Origin: Pseudoclavibacter chungangensis
GTDB taxonomy: Bacteria; Actinomycetota; Actinomycetes; Actinomycetales; Microbacteriaceae
Direction of reading: 5' to 3'
Length of the DNA: 64,000 nt
Assembly: GCF_013410545.1 (NCBI RefSeq)
Contig: NZ_JACCFV010000001.1
Span: 3,720,001-3,784,000, forward strand
The notes beneath the pieces were generated by a model, which worked only from the letters and a program-made list of their open reading frames with translations, was not told where the DNA came from and made no database searches. Of this stretch, positions 44,745 through 52,940 are shown in pieces. A program made the position numbers and the translations under genes. Every line of letters starts with the position of its first letter. Positions within the stretch are counted from its first letter, which is position 1.

Positions 44745-45299
44745 GTGGCGACCAGGATCGTCCTCGTCGGACACGACGCCCTCACGCCGTCGCGGACGGC
44801 GGGCCTGCGGGCGCTCTTCGACGCCGAGTACCTCGACGAGTACGGCGCGTGGGACCCGGACCAGCCGTACGGCTACGCGCCCGCCGAACTGCACGTCATC
44901 GCCGTGACCGAGGGACGCATCGTCGGGCACGTCGGGACGCAGCGACGCCTCGTCGGCGTCGGTGATCGCGACGTGCTCGTCGCCGGGACGGGTGGTGTGC
45001 TCGTCGACCCCACGAGCCGCGGCGTCGGGCTCGCGACACGCCTCGTCCACGTCGCGCAGGAGGCGATGCGGACGACGGCACCGGCCGACTTCGGGCTGCT
45101 CGGCTGCCGCGAGGCGGTCGTGCCGTTCTACCTCCGTGCCGGTTGGACGCGCATCCGCGTCGCCGAACGGGGGCTCTCGCGCCTCGACGGTTCGGCGACG
45201 GAGCGGCCGGCCGGTCCGCCCGTGCTCATCGCCGCCGCGCGCTCGCCGCTCGCCGAGTGGCCCGAGGGGGACATCGACCTCCGTGGTCGGCCGTGGTGA
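44745..45299 (+). CDS. GNAT acetyltransferase, AAC(2')/NodA-like
   Basis: A 184-residue GNAT protein. The overall order resembles chromosomal aminoglycoside 2'-N-acetyltransferases of actinobacteria: a short ligand-binding lead, VIAVTEGRIVGHVGTQRRLVGVG with the H-x-x-x-x-x-R pattern, then VLVAGTGGVLVDPTSRGVGLATRLV as acetyl-CoA motif A, a VVPFYLRAGW motif B, and a closing GDIDLRGRPW that parallels the G-D-x-W end of AAC(2'). Whether it touches aminoglycosides cannot be said; the acidic antibiotic-site residues are not clearly conserved. It begins 12 bases after the aldo/keto reductase stop codon, so the pair is probably one operon. Confidence 0.75.
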   Translation: MATRIVLVGHDALTPSRTAGLRALFDAEYLDEYGAWDPDQPYGYAPAELHVIAVTEGRIVGHVGTQRRLVGVGDRDVLVAGTGGVLVDPTSRGVGLATRLVHVAQEAMRTTAPADFGLLGCREAVVPFYLRAGWTRIRVAERGLSRLDGSATERPAGPPVLIAAARSPLAEWPEGDIDLRGRPW

Positions 45300-45353
45300 G
45301 CGTCACGCGCACGCTCAGGGATTCGGGAGCGGCGAGACGTACGCCACGAGGGA

Positions 45354-45397
45354 GACGGAGCGGCCCGCACATCCGAAGGTGTGCGGGCCGCTCCGTC
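45354..45397. terminator. Bidirectional hairpin terminator
   Basis: A perfect 18-base stem (GACGGAGCGGCCCGCACA at 45354-45371 with 45380-45397) encloses an eight-base loop. It lies between the convergent acetyltransferase and PadR genes and serves both strands. Confidence 0.85.
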
Positions 45398-45411
45398 GGG
45401 CGTTCGCCGGC

Positions 45412-46260
45412 TCAGTCGCGCATCGAGAGCGCGTGGCGCACGAGCTGTCGCACGCGGTCGAGTTCGACGTCGACGAGGGTCACGATGTCGGGCGAGAGCG
45501 TGCCCTTCCGCTCGGCCGAGCGGATCTCCTGTCGGATGTCCTGCCGGAAGGTGCCCATGACGAGATCGACGCGTTGCGCGATCGTCGCGTCGGCGCCGGG
45601 TGTCGGCTTCTCGTCCGCCGTGCCCTGCGGGGGCTCGGGGGAGGGGCCGGGCTCGGGCCGGGGCTGACCGGCACCGGCCGTCGTGTCGGCGCTCGGCGTC
45701 TCGCTCTCCTGTTCCTGGCCGGTCGCGGCGCGGAACCCGGCACTCGCCGAGCCGAAGAAGTCGAAGCCCCCTCGGTGGGCGCCGGTCGCAGCCGCCCACC
45801 CGGCTCGGACCCCGTCCGTGGCGCGCTGGCCGTACTCGCTCGCTCGACCGGCGGCGGGCCCGGCGGCCTCCCGCGCGTCGCGGGCGAACTGGTCGAACTC
45901 GGCGCGCATCTGATTGCGTGCGTTCGAGAGTCCCTCCCGGACCTGCGCGGCGAGCCGCTGCACGGAGGAGTCGACGTCCCGCTCGATCGCGTCGAGTTCG
46001 TCGGCCCGGTCGACCACCTCCTGGTGCCCCGCGGGGGTGATGCGGTAGATGGTCTTCCGACCGTCGGACTCTTTCGTCACGAGCCCTTCGGCCTCGAGCT
46101 TGGCGAGACGCGGGTAGATCGTGCCGGCGCTCGGGGCGTACGTCCCGCCGAAGCGGTCCGAGAGGGCCTGGATGAGTTCGTACCCGTGACGCGGCTGCTC
46201 GTCGAGCAGGCTCAGCAGGTACAGGCGCAGGTGGCCGTGGGCGAACACGGGCGGGGTCAT
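45412..46260 (-). CDS. PadR-family transcriptional regulator with extended C-terminus
   Basis: A 282-residue protein. The N-terminal winged helix (LRLYLLSLLDEQPRHGYELIQALSDRFGG, then PSAGTIYPRLAKLEAEGLVTKE and KTIYRITPAGHQE) is a canonical PadR domain. A helical stretch follows, then a disordered Ala/Gly/Pro-rich linker of about 90 residues and a conserved C-terminal helix pair (VDLVMGTFRQDIRQEIRSAER, VELDRVRQLVRHAL). The extension probably drives dimer formation or senses a ligand. Its ATG overlaps the DUF4097 stop by four bases. A palindrome upstream of the DUF4097 gene is its likely operator. Confidence 0.9.
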   Translation of the reverse strand: MTPPVFAHGHLRLYLLSLLDEQPRHGYELIQALSDRFGGTYAPSAGTIYPRLAKLEAEGLVTKESDGRKTIYRITPAGHQEVVDRADELDAIERDVDSSVQRLAAQVREGLSNARNQMRAEFDQFARDAREAAGPAAGRASEYGQRATDGVRAGWAAATGAHRGGFDFFGSASAGFRAATGQEQESETPSADTTAGAGQPRPEPGPSPEPPQGTADEKPTPGADATIAQRVDLVMGTFRQDIRQEIRSAERKGTLSPDIVTLVDVELDRVRQLVRHALSMRD

Positions 46261-47261
46261 GCGTTGCTCCCGTCGGTGTCGGGCCGCTCGCTCGAGTCGG
46301 GGTCGGCAGCGTCGTCGGCGCCGACACCGAGCGATTCGCTCGCGTCGGCCACGCGCTTGTCGAGGCGCACGTGGAACTCGTCGGGGACGTCGCGCGGCGG
46401 CGCCGATCGGGCGGCGACGGGCGGTGAGGTGGGACGGTCGGCGGTGGCGACATCCGACGTGCGGCCGGAGCGGAGCACCGTGATCTGGCCACCGACGGTG
46501 TTGAGGTGCACGTCGGTCATGTTGCGCTCGTACTGCTCGGGCGGGGTGACGTAGGTGGAGCCCCGCAGCGGCTGGACGACGAGGTCGTCGAGCTGGGTGA
46601 GTGCCGTCACGGACGACACGCGGTAGCTCGGCTGCGCGTCGGCCGGGAGCCGGAGCGTGACGGGGCCGCTGACCGACGCGTTGCGGATGCGGTCGGGGAG
46701 CCCGGAGGTGACGTCGACGAGCGTCGACCCCGTGACGGTGTTGCCGGAGAACGAGGTGAGCGCGCCGGACACGGTGACGTCGCCCGACGCGGTCTTCGTC
46801 GTGACCGCCCCCCGGTGATCGCGGACGCTCAGCTCGCCGCCGACCGAGGCGAGCGAGACGCGCCCCGTCGTGCGATCGAGGAACTGCTCGCCACCGACCG
46901 TCCTGACGTCGATGTCGCCGTCGACACCGACCACGAGCACCTCGGCCGTGATGGCGCGGACCGCGACGTCGACGCGCGTCGGGACGAGCACGCTGATGTC
47001 GGCCGAGGGCTTGTTCCACAGCGTCTGCGCGCTGATGGTGATGTCGGTGAGCGACAACTGCGGGTGGTCGATCACGAGCGTGTCGCCGTCGATCGCCACC
47101 TTCAGGTCGCGGCCGCTCACGGATGTGACCTCGACGCGGGCCGTCGGGTCGTCGTGGCCGATGATGTTCACGGTGCCGCCCGCGAGGTCGACGCGGACCC
47201 GTCGGACGGTCTCGAGGTCGATGGTCTTGGGCCCGTCCACGAGCCACTGTTCGATCGCCAT
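46257..47261 (-). CDS. DUF4097 (adhesin-like beta-helix) family protein
   Basis: A 334-residue protein from ATG 47261 behind AAGGAG. It consists of repeating beta-strands of the DUF4097 type: VRVDLAGGTVNIIGHDD, AITAEVLVVGVDGDIDVRTVGGEQFLDRTTGRVSLASVGGELSVRD and TASGDVTVSGALTSFSGNTVTGSTLVDV. The repeats suggest a small right-handed beta-helix. The last 80 residues are disordered and acidic. No signal peptide is seen, so it is probably cytoplasmic. DUF4097-PadR operons are common in actinobacteria and are thought to respond to envelope stress; the molecular role is unknown. Confidence 0.87.
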   Translation of the reverse strand: MAIEQWLVDGPKTIDLETVRRVRVDLAGGTVNIIGHDDPTARVEVTSVSGRDLKVAIDGDTLVIDHPQLSLTDITISAQTLWNKPSADISVLVPTRVDVAVRAITAEVLVVGVDGDIDVRTVGGEQFLDRTTGRVSLASVGGELSVRDHRGAVTTKTASGDVTVSGALTSFSGNTVTGSTLVDVTSGLPDRIRNASVSGPVTLRLPADAQPSYRVSSVTALTQLDDLVVQPLRGSTYVTPPEQYERNMTDVHLNTVGGQITVLRSGRTSDVATADRPTSPPVAARSAPPRDVPDEFHVRLDKRVADASESLGVGADDAADPDSSERPDTDGSNA

Positions 47262-47288
47262 GGCTGCTCCTTCGTGCTTCGACGATTT

Positions 47289-47302
47289 CGCGATATATCG
47301 CG
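47289..47302. promoter_or_regulatory. Perfect 14-base palindrome CGCGATATATCGCG, candidate PadR operator
   Basis: A perfect palindrome with an AT-rich core in otherwise very GC-rich DNA, 28 bases before the DUF4097 start and 150 bases before the divergent RND pump gene. Its right half, TATATCGCGTT, recurs exactly 48 bases downstream. Confidence 0.75.
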
Positions 47303-47341
47303 TTGTGGACACCATAGGTTCCGGTCGCGCGCGAATCAAGC

Positions 47342-47352
47342 TATATCGCGTT
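47342..47352. promoter_or_regulatory. Second copy of the operator half-site TATATCGCGTT
   Basis: An exact 11-base direct repeat of the right half of the palindrome at 47294-47304. Being closer to the RND gene, it may serve that promoter. No convincing inverted partner is seen. Confidence 0.6.
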
Positions 47353-47451
47353 TTCCGGGCTCGCTCCGAGGTCTCGCACGGTGCCCGTCCTCCGGCCTCG
47401 TCGCCCGTGTGGCTCGACCGTCGCGAGACGCCGTTATGCGAAACTGGGGCC

Positions 47452-50400
47452 ATGCACAGGCTCGCCGAACTCAGCTTGCGGAACCGCGCCCTGATGGCCC
47501 TCGTGACCGTGACGATCGCCGTGTTCGGCACGCTCGCGATGAACTCGCTCAAGCAGGAGCTCATCCCGACGGTCTCGCTGCCTGTCGTCTCCGTCATCAC
47601 GAGCTACCCGGGGGCGTCGCCCGAGATCGTCGACGAGGACGTCTCGCAGCCGATCGAGTCGGCGATGCAGGGCCTCGAGGGGCTCGAGTCCACGACCGCG
47701 ACGTCGAACGCGAACCTGTCGCAGGTGTCGGTGCAGTTCACGTACGGGACCGACACGGTCTACGCCCAGCAGCGCATCCAGCAGGCCGTCAACCGCATCG
47801 AGTCGTCGCTGCCCGAGAGCGCGTCGACGACGATCCTGTCCGGATCCATCGACGACTTCCCCATCATCCAGGTCGCCGTCACGGGCGGTGACATCGAGCA
47901 GACGACACAGCTGCTGCGCGAGCAGACGCTCGGCGACCTGACCGACATCGACGGCGTCCGCGACGCGACACTCGAGGGTGCTCCGACGCCGCGCATCGCG
48001 ATCACGCCGAACCCGACCCTCGCGGCGCAACTCGGCATCACGAGCGAGACGTTCCGTGACGCGCTCAGCGCCTCGGGCGTCCTCATCCCCGTCGGCGAGC
48101 TCGCGGAGGGCGACGAGACGCTCACGGTGCAGGCCGGCACCCAGCTCACGTCCGTCGAGGACATCGAAGCGCTCCCGCTCCAGGGCGTGGTCCGCGCCGG
48201 GGCGCCCGTCACGATCGGGGAGGTCGCCACGGTCGTCGAGGACGACGAACCCATCACCTCCATCTCGCGCGTGAACGGCGAGGACGCGCTCACGATCTCG
48301 ATCACGAAGCGGCCCGACGCGAACACCGTCGCCGTCTCGCAGGCCGTGCGCGAGGCCCTGCCCGGCCTCCAGTCCCAACTCGGTGCGGGGGTGACGCTCA
48401 CGACCGTGTTCGACCAGGCGCCGTTCATCGAGCAGTCCATCGAGACGCTCATCATCGAGGGCCTGCTCGGACTCGCGATGGCCGTGCTCGTGATCTTCGT
48501 CTTCCTGCTGTCGTTCCGGGCCACGATCGTCACGGTCATCTCCATCCCCACCTCGCTGCTCGTGACCTTCATCGGCCTGCAGGCCGCCGACTACAGCCTG
48601 AACATCCTCACGCTCGGTGCGCTCACGATCGCGATCGGGCGCGTCGTCGACGACTCGATCGTCGTCATCGAGAACATCAAGCGCCACATGGCGCTCCATC
48701 CCGCCGCGACGAGGCGACCCGCCGAGCGCGTCGCCGTCATCGCGCGTGCCGTGCGCGAGGTCGCCGGGGCCGTGACCTCGGCCACCATCGCGACCGTCGC
48801 CGTGTACCTTCCGATCGCGTTCGTGAGCGACATCTCGGGCGAGCTGTTCCGCCCGTTCGCGCTCACGAGCACGATCGCGTTGCTCGCCTCGCTCGTCGTC
48901 TCGCTCACGATCGTGCCCGTGCTCGCGTACTGGCTGCTCCGCGGGGGCAAGCTGCGTGCGCGACGTGACCCGTCGCCCGAGCTGCTGCCCGCGGGGCCGG
49001 GGCCCCGCGACGACGCGGACGCGGCGCCGGCCGGTGTGCCCGTTCCCGCGGGGGTCGTCGTGGGCCCGCACGATGCCGCCGGGCGCGAACCCGTCGCCAC
49101 CGGCACGACGACCGCGGTCGCCACGGACCGGCGTGTGCGGCCCGCGGAGGAGCGTGCGAAGGCCGATCGCGCGGTGTTCGCGCCCCTCTCGCTGCGCGAC
49201 GACGAGGACACGCTGCGCGCCGCGGCCGAGTCGGCGTCGGCGCGTGAACCGGAGGCGCAGCACACGGGCGCGCACGCCGCGCCGCCCGAGGAGGCGAGCA
49301 CCGCCGCGAGCGAATCGCGCACCGAGACGTCGCCGACGCCGACGACCGACACGGGGACGCACCCGTGGGTCGGTGGCCCCGTGGTGGACGGCGAACCCAT
49401 CGTGACGAGCGAGGGGGTGACGCCGCCGTCACGGCGGGAGCTCCGTCGCCGCCGTGAGGCGCGTGAGGCGTCGACGGGCGTCGTGTACGTGCAGACGGGC
49501 GCCGCCCTGCCGCGCCCCGAGGTCGCGGACGGGACGGTCGACGGCCGGACCGACGCCGCGCGGGCGAATGCAGCGGAGCCGGACGCCGCGGGGTCGAGCG
49601 CCGCGGAGTCGGGCACCGTGGAGTCGAGCGCCGCGGAGTCGGGCACCGTGGAGTCGGACGAGGAGCGCCGGGCCGCGCACGTGTCCGATGCGCCGGCGCC
49701 CGTGGCGTCGGCCGCGTCGGCGCCCGCCGCCGAGCCGCCCGTGCCGGGCGCCGCGCCCGCGGCCACGCTCGACGCGACCGCCGAGACCGACGACGTGGCT
49801 GAGCCCGCGCCCGAGGACGAGCCGCGCACCTGGGTGCAGCGCGGCTACGAACCCGTCCTGCGCTGGACCGTGCGTCACCCGATCGTGACCCTCGTCGCGG
49901 CGCTCCTCGTCCTCGTGCTCACCGGTGCGCTCGCGCCGCTCATGAAGACGAACTTCCTCGGCGCGTCGGGCCAGAACACGTTCACCGTGACGCAGACCCT
50001 CGACGCCGGCGCGAGCCTCGACGCACGCGACCGCGCCGCGGGTGCCGTCGAGGACGTGCTCATGGCGACACCCGGCGTCGACATCGTGCAGTTGACGATC
50101 TCCTCCGGCGGCCCGAGCGGGAGCGCCGGGCTCGCCGCCGCGTTCACGGGCGGCGGCTCGGGCGGCGCGACCGCCATGTTCTCGATCACGCTCACGAGCG
50201 ACGCCGACCCCGCCGCCACGCAGGACGCCATCCGCAGCGAACTCGACGGCCGCGACGACGTCGGGGACATCTCCATCAGCGGCGACTCGAGCGGTCTCTC
50301 GGGCGACCTCACGGTCGACGTCCGGGCGCCCACGACCGAGACGCTGCGCGACGCGACCGCACTCGTGGCGGACGCGATGCGGTCGACCGCCGGGATCGTC

Positions 50401-51420
50401 GAGGTCACGAGCAGCGTCGAGCAGTCCCGGCCCTACGTGCAGCTCGAGATCGACCAGGAGGCCGCGGCACGCGCCGGCCTGTCGGAGGTCGCCATCGGCG
50501 GGATCGTCGCGCAGCGCATGCAGCCGATCGACGTGGGCGACATCGCGATCGACGGCAGCACGGTCACCGTGTTCGTCCTCGGCGAGGAGCCCCCGCAGAA
50601 CCTCGACGAGCTGCGCGCGCTGCCCATCCCCACCGCGACGGGAATCCAGCCGCTGTCGAACTTCGCCACGGTGGAGATCACCGACGGTCCCGTCGCGATC
50701 ACGTCACAGGGCGGCACGCCGACGGCCTCCGTCACGGTCGTGCCCTCCGACGACAACCTCTCGGCGACGAACGAGGCGATCGAGGCGCAACTGGCGGGCC
50801 TCGCGCTCCCGGCGGGCGCGAGCGCGGAGCTCGGCGGCCTCAGCGCCGACCAGGCCGACGCGTTCTCGCAACTCGGGCTCGCGCTGCTCGCGGCGATCCT
50901 CATCGTCTACATCGTCATGGTCGCGACGTTCAAGAGCCTGTTGCAGCCGCTCCTGCTGCTCGTCTCGGTGCCGTTCGCGGCGACGGGTGGCGTGCTGCTC
51001 CAGCTCGCGACCGGCGTGCCGCTCGGCGTCGCGTCGCTCATCGGCGTGCTCATGCTCATCGGTGTGGTCGTGACGAACGCGATCGTGCTCGTCGATCTCG
51101 TGAACCAGTTCCGTGCGCGTGGGTACAGCGTCGACGAGGCGCTCCTCCAGGGCGGTTCCCGACGCGTCCGGCCGATCCTCATGACCTCGCTCGCGACGAT
51201 CCTCGCGCTCACGCCGATGGGACTCGGCGTGACGGGACACTCCGGCTTCATCTCGCAGCCCCTCGCGATCATCGTGATCGGTGGGCTCCTGTCCTCGACG
51301 GTCCTGACGCTGCTCGTGCTGCCGGCGCTCTACCGTGCCGTCGAGGGGCCGATCGAGCGCGCCCGGCAGCGGCGCGCGGCGAAGGCCGAGGCGCAGCTGC
51401 GGGCGGCGGGCATCGACTGA
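47452..51420 (+). CDS. RND-family efflux pump with large cytoplasmic insertion
   Basis: A 1,322-residue AcrB/SwrC-like transporter; relatives are about 1,050. It opens with RNRALMALVTVTIAVFGTLAMNSLK-type helix 1 and the porter segment PGASPEIVDEDVSQPIES. The proton-relay Asp-Asp is in GRVVDDSIVVIENIKRH (about residues 399-400), and the second half shows GVLMLIGVVVTNAIVLVDLVNQ. Between the helix clusters, residues about 503-793 are low-complexity, acidic and Ala-rich, including a 10-residue repeat (SSAAESGTVE). No MFP or outer-membrane partner is present, as in other monoderm RND pumps. It is divergent from the PadR-DUF4097 operon, which suggests joint control. Weak GGGG ribosome site. Confidence 0.92.
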   Translation: MHRLAELSLRNRALMALVTVTIAVFGTLAMNSLKQELIPTVSLPVVSVITSYPGASPEIVDEDVSQPIESAMQGLEGLESTTATSNANLSQVSVQFTYGTDTVYAQQRIQQAVNRIESSLPESASTTILSGSIDDFPIIQVAVTGGDIEQTTQLLREQTLGDLTDIDGVRDATLEGAPTPRIAITPNPTLAAQLGITSETFRDALSASGVLIPVGELAEGDETLTVQAGTQLTSVEDIEALPLQGVVRAGAPVTIGEVATVVEDDEPITSISRVNGEDALTISITKRPDANTVAVSQAVREALPGLQSQLGAGVTLTTVFDQAPFIEQSIETLIIEGLLGLAMAVLVIFVFLLSFRATIVTVISIPTSLLVTFIGLQAADYSLNILTLGALTIAIGRVVDDSIVVIENIKRHMALHPAATRRPAERVAVIARAVREVAGAVTSATIATVAVYLPIAFVSDISGELFRPFALTSTIALLASLVVSLTIVPVLAYWLLRGGKLRARRDPSPELLPAGPGPRDDADAAPAGVPVPAGVVVGPHDAAGREPVATGTTTAVATDRRVRPAEERAKADRAVFAPLSLRDDEDTLRAAAESASAREPEAQHTGAHAAPPEEASTAASESRTETSPTPTTDTGTHPWVGGPVVDGEPIVTSEGVTPPSRRELRRRREAREASTGVVYVQTGAALPRPEVADGTVDGRTDAARANAAEPDAAGSSAAESGTVESSAAESGTVESDEERRAAHVSDAPAPVASAASAPAAEPPVPGAAPAATLDATAETDDVAEPAPEDEPRTWVQRGYEPVLRWTVRHPIVTLVAALLVLVLTGALAPLMKTNFLGASGQNTFTVTQTLDAGASLDARDRAAGAVEDVLMATPGVDIVQLTISSGGPSGSAGLAAAFTGGGSGGATAMFSITLTSDADPAATQDAIRSELDGRDDVGDISISGDSSGLSGDLTVDVRAPTTETLRDATALVADAMRSTAGIVEVTSSVEQSRPYVQLEIDQEAAARAGLSEVAIGGIVAQRMQPIDVGDIAIDGSTVTVFVLGEEPPQNLDELRALPIPTATGIQPLSNFATVEITDGPVAITSQGGTPTASVTVVPSDDNLSATNEAIEAQLAGLALPAGASAELGGLSADQADAFSQLGLALLAAILIVYIVMVATFKSLLQPLLLLVSVPFAATGGVLLQLATGVPLGVASLIGVLMLIGVVVTNAIVLVDLVNQFRARGYSVDEALLQGGSRRVRPILMTSLATILALTPMGLGVTGHSGFISQPLAIIVIGGLLSSTVLTLLVLPALYRAVEGPIERARQRRAAKAEAQLRAAGID
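49591..49650 (+). repeat. 30-base direct repeat in the RND gene
   Basis: Two copies (49591-49620 and 49621-49650) differ at one base. They encode the duplicated SSAAESGTVE segment in the disordered loop and keep the reading frame. Confidence 0.85.
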
Positions 51421-51436
51421 CGCCGTCGCCGCCCGT

Positions 51437-52699
51437 TCAGCGGCGCGTGGGGCTCTGCCAGCGGCCGTCCGCCCGCCCGCGGAGGCTGAGCACCGCGGCC
51501 TGCAGGCACAGGACCGCGTCGAGCCACCGGACGGCGGGCAGCAGGAGCACCCAGCGCAGGAACTGCGGCCGGTGGTCGATCGAGAACGCGACGATCGTCA
51601 CGAACAGGTCGGCCGCGAAATAGCCGAGCAGCAGGCCGAGCGCGGGCACCGTCGCGGCGAACGACTCGAGCGGTGAGGGGCCGTGCACGGCCTCGAAGCC
51701 GACGACGAGCGAGAGCAGGATGAGCGCCGGCATCGCGACGATGACGAGCGACGTGAACGTGAGTTCGACGATATAGAGGGAGAGGAAGGCCCGGAATCGC
51801 AGCGGCAGGCTCGCGTGTCGCTTGAGCGTCTGCCAGAAGCCGAGGCTCCAGCGGCGGACCTGCTTCGTGTACGCGGGGAGGGAGTCCGGATCCTGCGTGT
51901 AGGCACGTGCCGCCCGAGGATCGAACGCGATCGTGCCGAGTTCCTTCGCCTGCACCTCGAACGTCATGTTGAAGTCCTCGATGACGAGCCCGGGCGCGGC
52001 GATGTCGACCTGCGAGAGGATCCGCGTGCGGTACATCGACGCGAACCCAGGCACGATGTTGACGGCGTTCGCGAACCGTGACGCCTGCCCGAACTTCATG
52101 AGGAACTGCATCACGAGGTACATGCGCTCGCGGTGCGTGACGAGCAGCTCGCCGAGCCACGACGACGGGCCCGGATCCCACGCCGTGCGCGCGGTGCCCG
52201 CGACGGCCACGACCTCGTCGCGGGCGAAGAGCGGCAGCCCCGTGTCGAGGTAGTCGGGGGACAGGACGGTGTCGGCGTCGAGCAGCATGACGACCTCGAA
52301 GCGGCTCGCGAGATCGAAGTGATCGATCGCGTACGAGAGCGCCCCCGCCTTCCCGCGGTTCGGCGTCACCTCGAGCACGTTCGCGCCGACCGCCCGGGCG
52401 ATCGCCGCCGTCGCGTCGGTCGATCCGTCGGACGCGACGAACACGTTGCCGCGCGGAACGTGCTCGTGGGCCGAGCGCACGGTCCGTGCGATCCCGAGCT
52501 CCTCGTTGTGGGCGGCGACGAGGACGGCGACGTCCTCGCGCGTCGGGATCCGCGCGCGACGGCGCTCGCCGAGGCCCGAGAGTCGCCGCGGGACGCCCGT
52601 CACCCAGCGGACCACGGAACTCGTGACCCACAGGACGGAGTTCGCCGACACGAGGAGGATCAGTCCCCACACGACGAACGGGAGGACGTCGAACTGCAC
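51437..52699 (-). CDS. Membrane glycosyltransferase family 2, polysaccharide synthase-like
   Basis: About 420 residues from GTG 52699. One N-terminal helix (LPFVVWGLILLVSANSVLWV) precedes a GT2 domain with VLVAAHNEE, ASDGSTD near residue 90, the metal-binding MLLDADTVLS near 139, the acceptor motif GLVIEDFNMTFE near 240 and KQVRRWSLGF (the Q-x-x-R-W motif) near 280. Three or four helices follow. This is the processive-synthase layout of hyaluronan, chitin and PNAG synthases. It probably polymerises a sugar and exports it. A TACACT hexamer six bases before GTG 52699 argues for leaderless expression; ATG 52786 would add 29 unlikely residues. Confidence 0.9.
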   Translation of the reverse strand: MQFDVLPFVVWGLILLVSANSVLWVTSSVVRWVTGVPRRLSGLGERRRARIPTREDVAVLVAAHNEELGIARTVRSAHEHVPRGNVFVASDGSTDATAAIARAVGANVLEVTPNRGKAGALSYAIDHFDLASRFEVVMLLDADTVLSPDYLDTGLPLFARDEVVAVAGTARTAWDPGPSSWLGELLVTHRERMYLVMQFLMKFGQASRFANAVNIVPGFASMYRTRILSQVDIAAPGLVIEDFNMTFEVQAKELGTIAFDPRAARAYTQDPDSLPAYTKQVRRWSLGFWQTLKRHASLPLRFRAFLSLYIVELTFTSLVIVAMPALILLSLVVGFEAVHGPSPLESFAATVPALGLLLGYFAADLFVTIVAFSIDHRPQFLRWVLLLPAVRWLDAVLCLQAAVLSLRGRADGRWQSPTRR

Positions 52700-52705
52700 A
52701 TCCGC

Positions 52706-52711
52706 AGTGTA
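52706..52711 (-). promoter_or_regulatory. Putative -10 element TACACT of the glycosyltransferase gene
   Basis: On the minus strand TACACT is followed by six bases and GTG 52699. There is no ribosome site, as expected for a leaderless transcript. Confidence 0.5.
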
Positions 52712-52806
52712 CTGACGCCCCGTGCGGCCCGTGCCATCGCACGTGCTCGCCGCGGGCCGTCGCCCCCGCTCCGCACTGTCACCCATTCGGGGGACGATCC
52801 CCAGAC

Positions 52807-52824
52807 GTACATCTCCGGATGTAC
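52807..52824. promoter_or_regulatory. Inverted repeat GTACATC-TCCG-GATGTAC, candidate operator
   Basis: Perfect 7-base arms around a four-base spacer, in the 241-base gap between the divergent glycosyltransferase and dehydrogenase genes. A TAGTAT at 52845-52850 could be the -10 element of the dehydrogenase operon, so a bound regulator would cover the -35 area. Confidence 0.55.
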
Positions 52825-52940
52825 AGCACGTTCACAAGACGAACTAGTATTGCGAGCGTCGCTCGATTGCCGTGGGGGAAACGACGGCCGGCGACGTTCG
52901 TTGCCGCAGCGCCCAGACGCTGCACACTCAGGGGGGACTC

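Noticed and set aside
46870..47451. Long upstream extension of the RND frame
   Set aside because: It is antisense to the DUF4097 gene and crosses the operator; ATG 47452 begins the conserved first helix.
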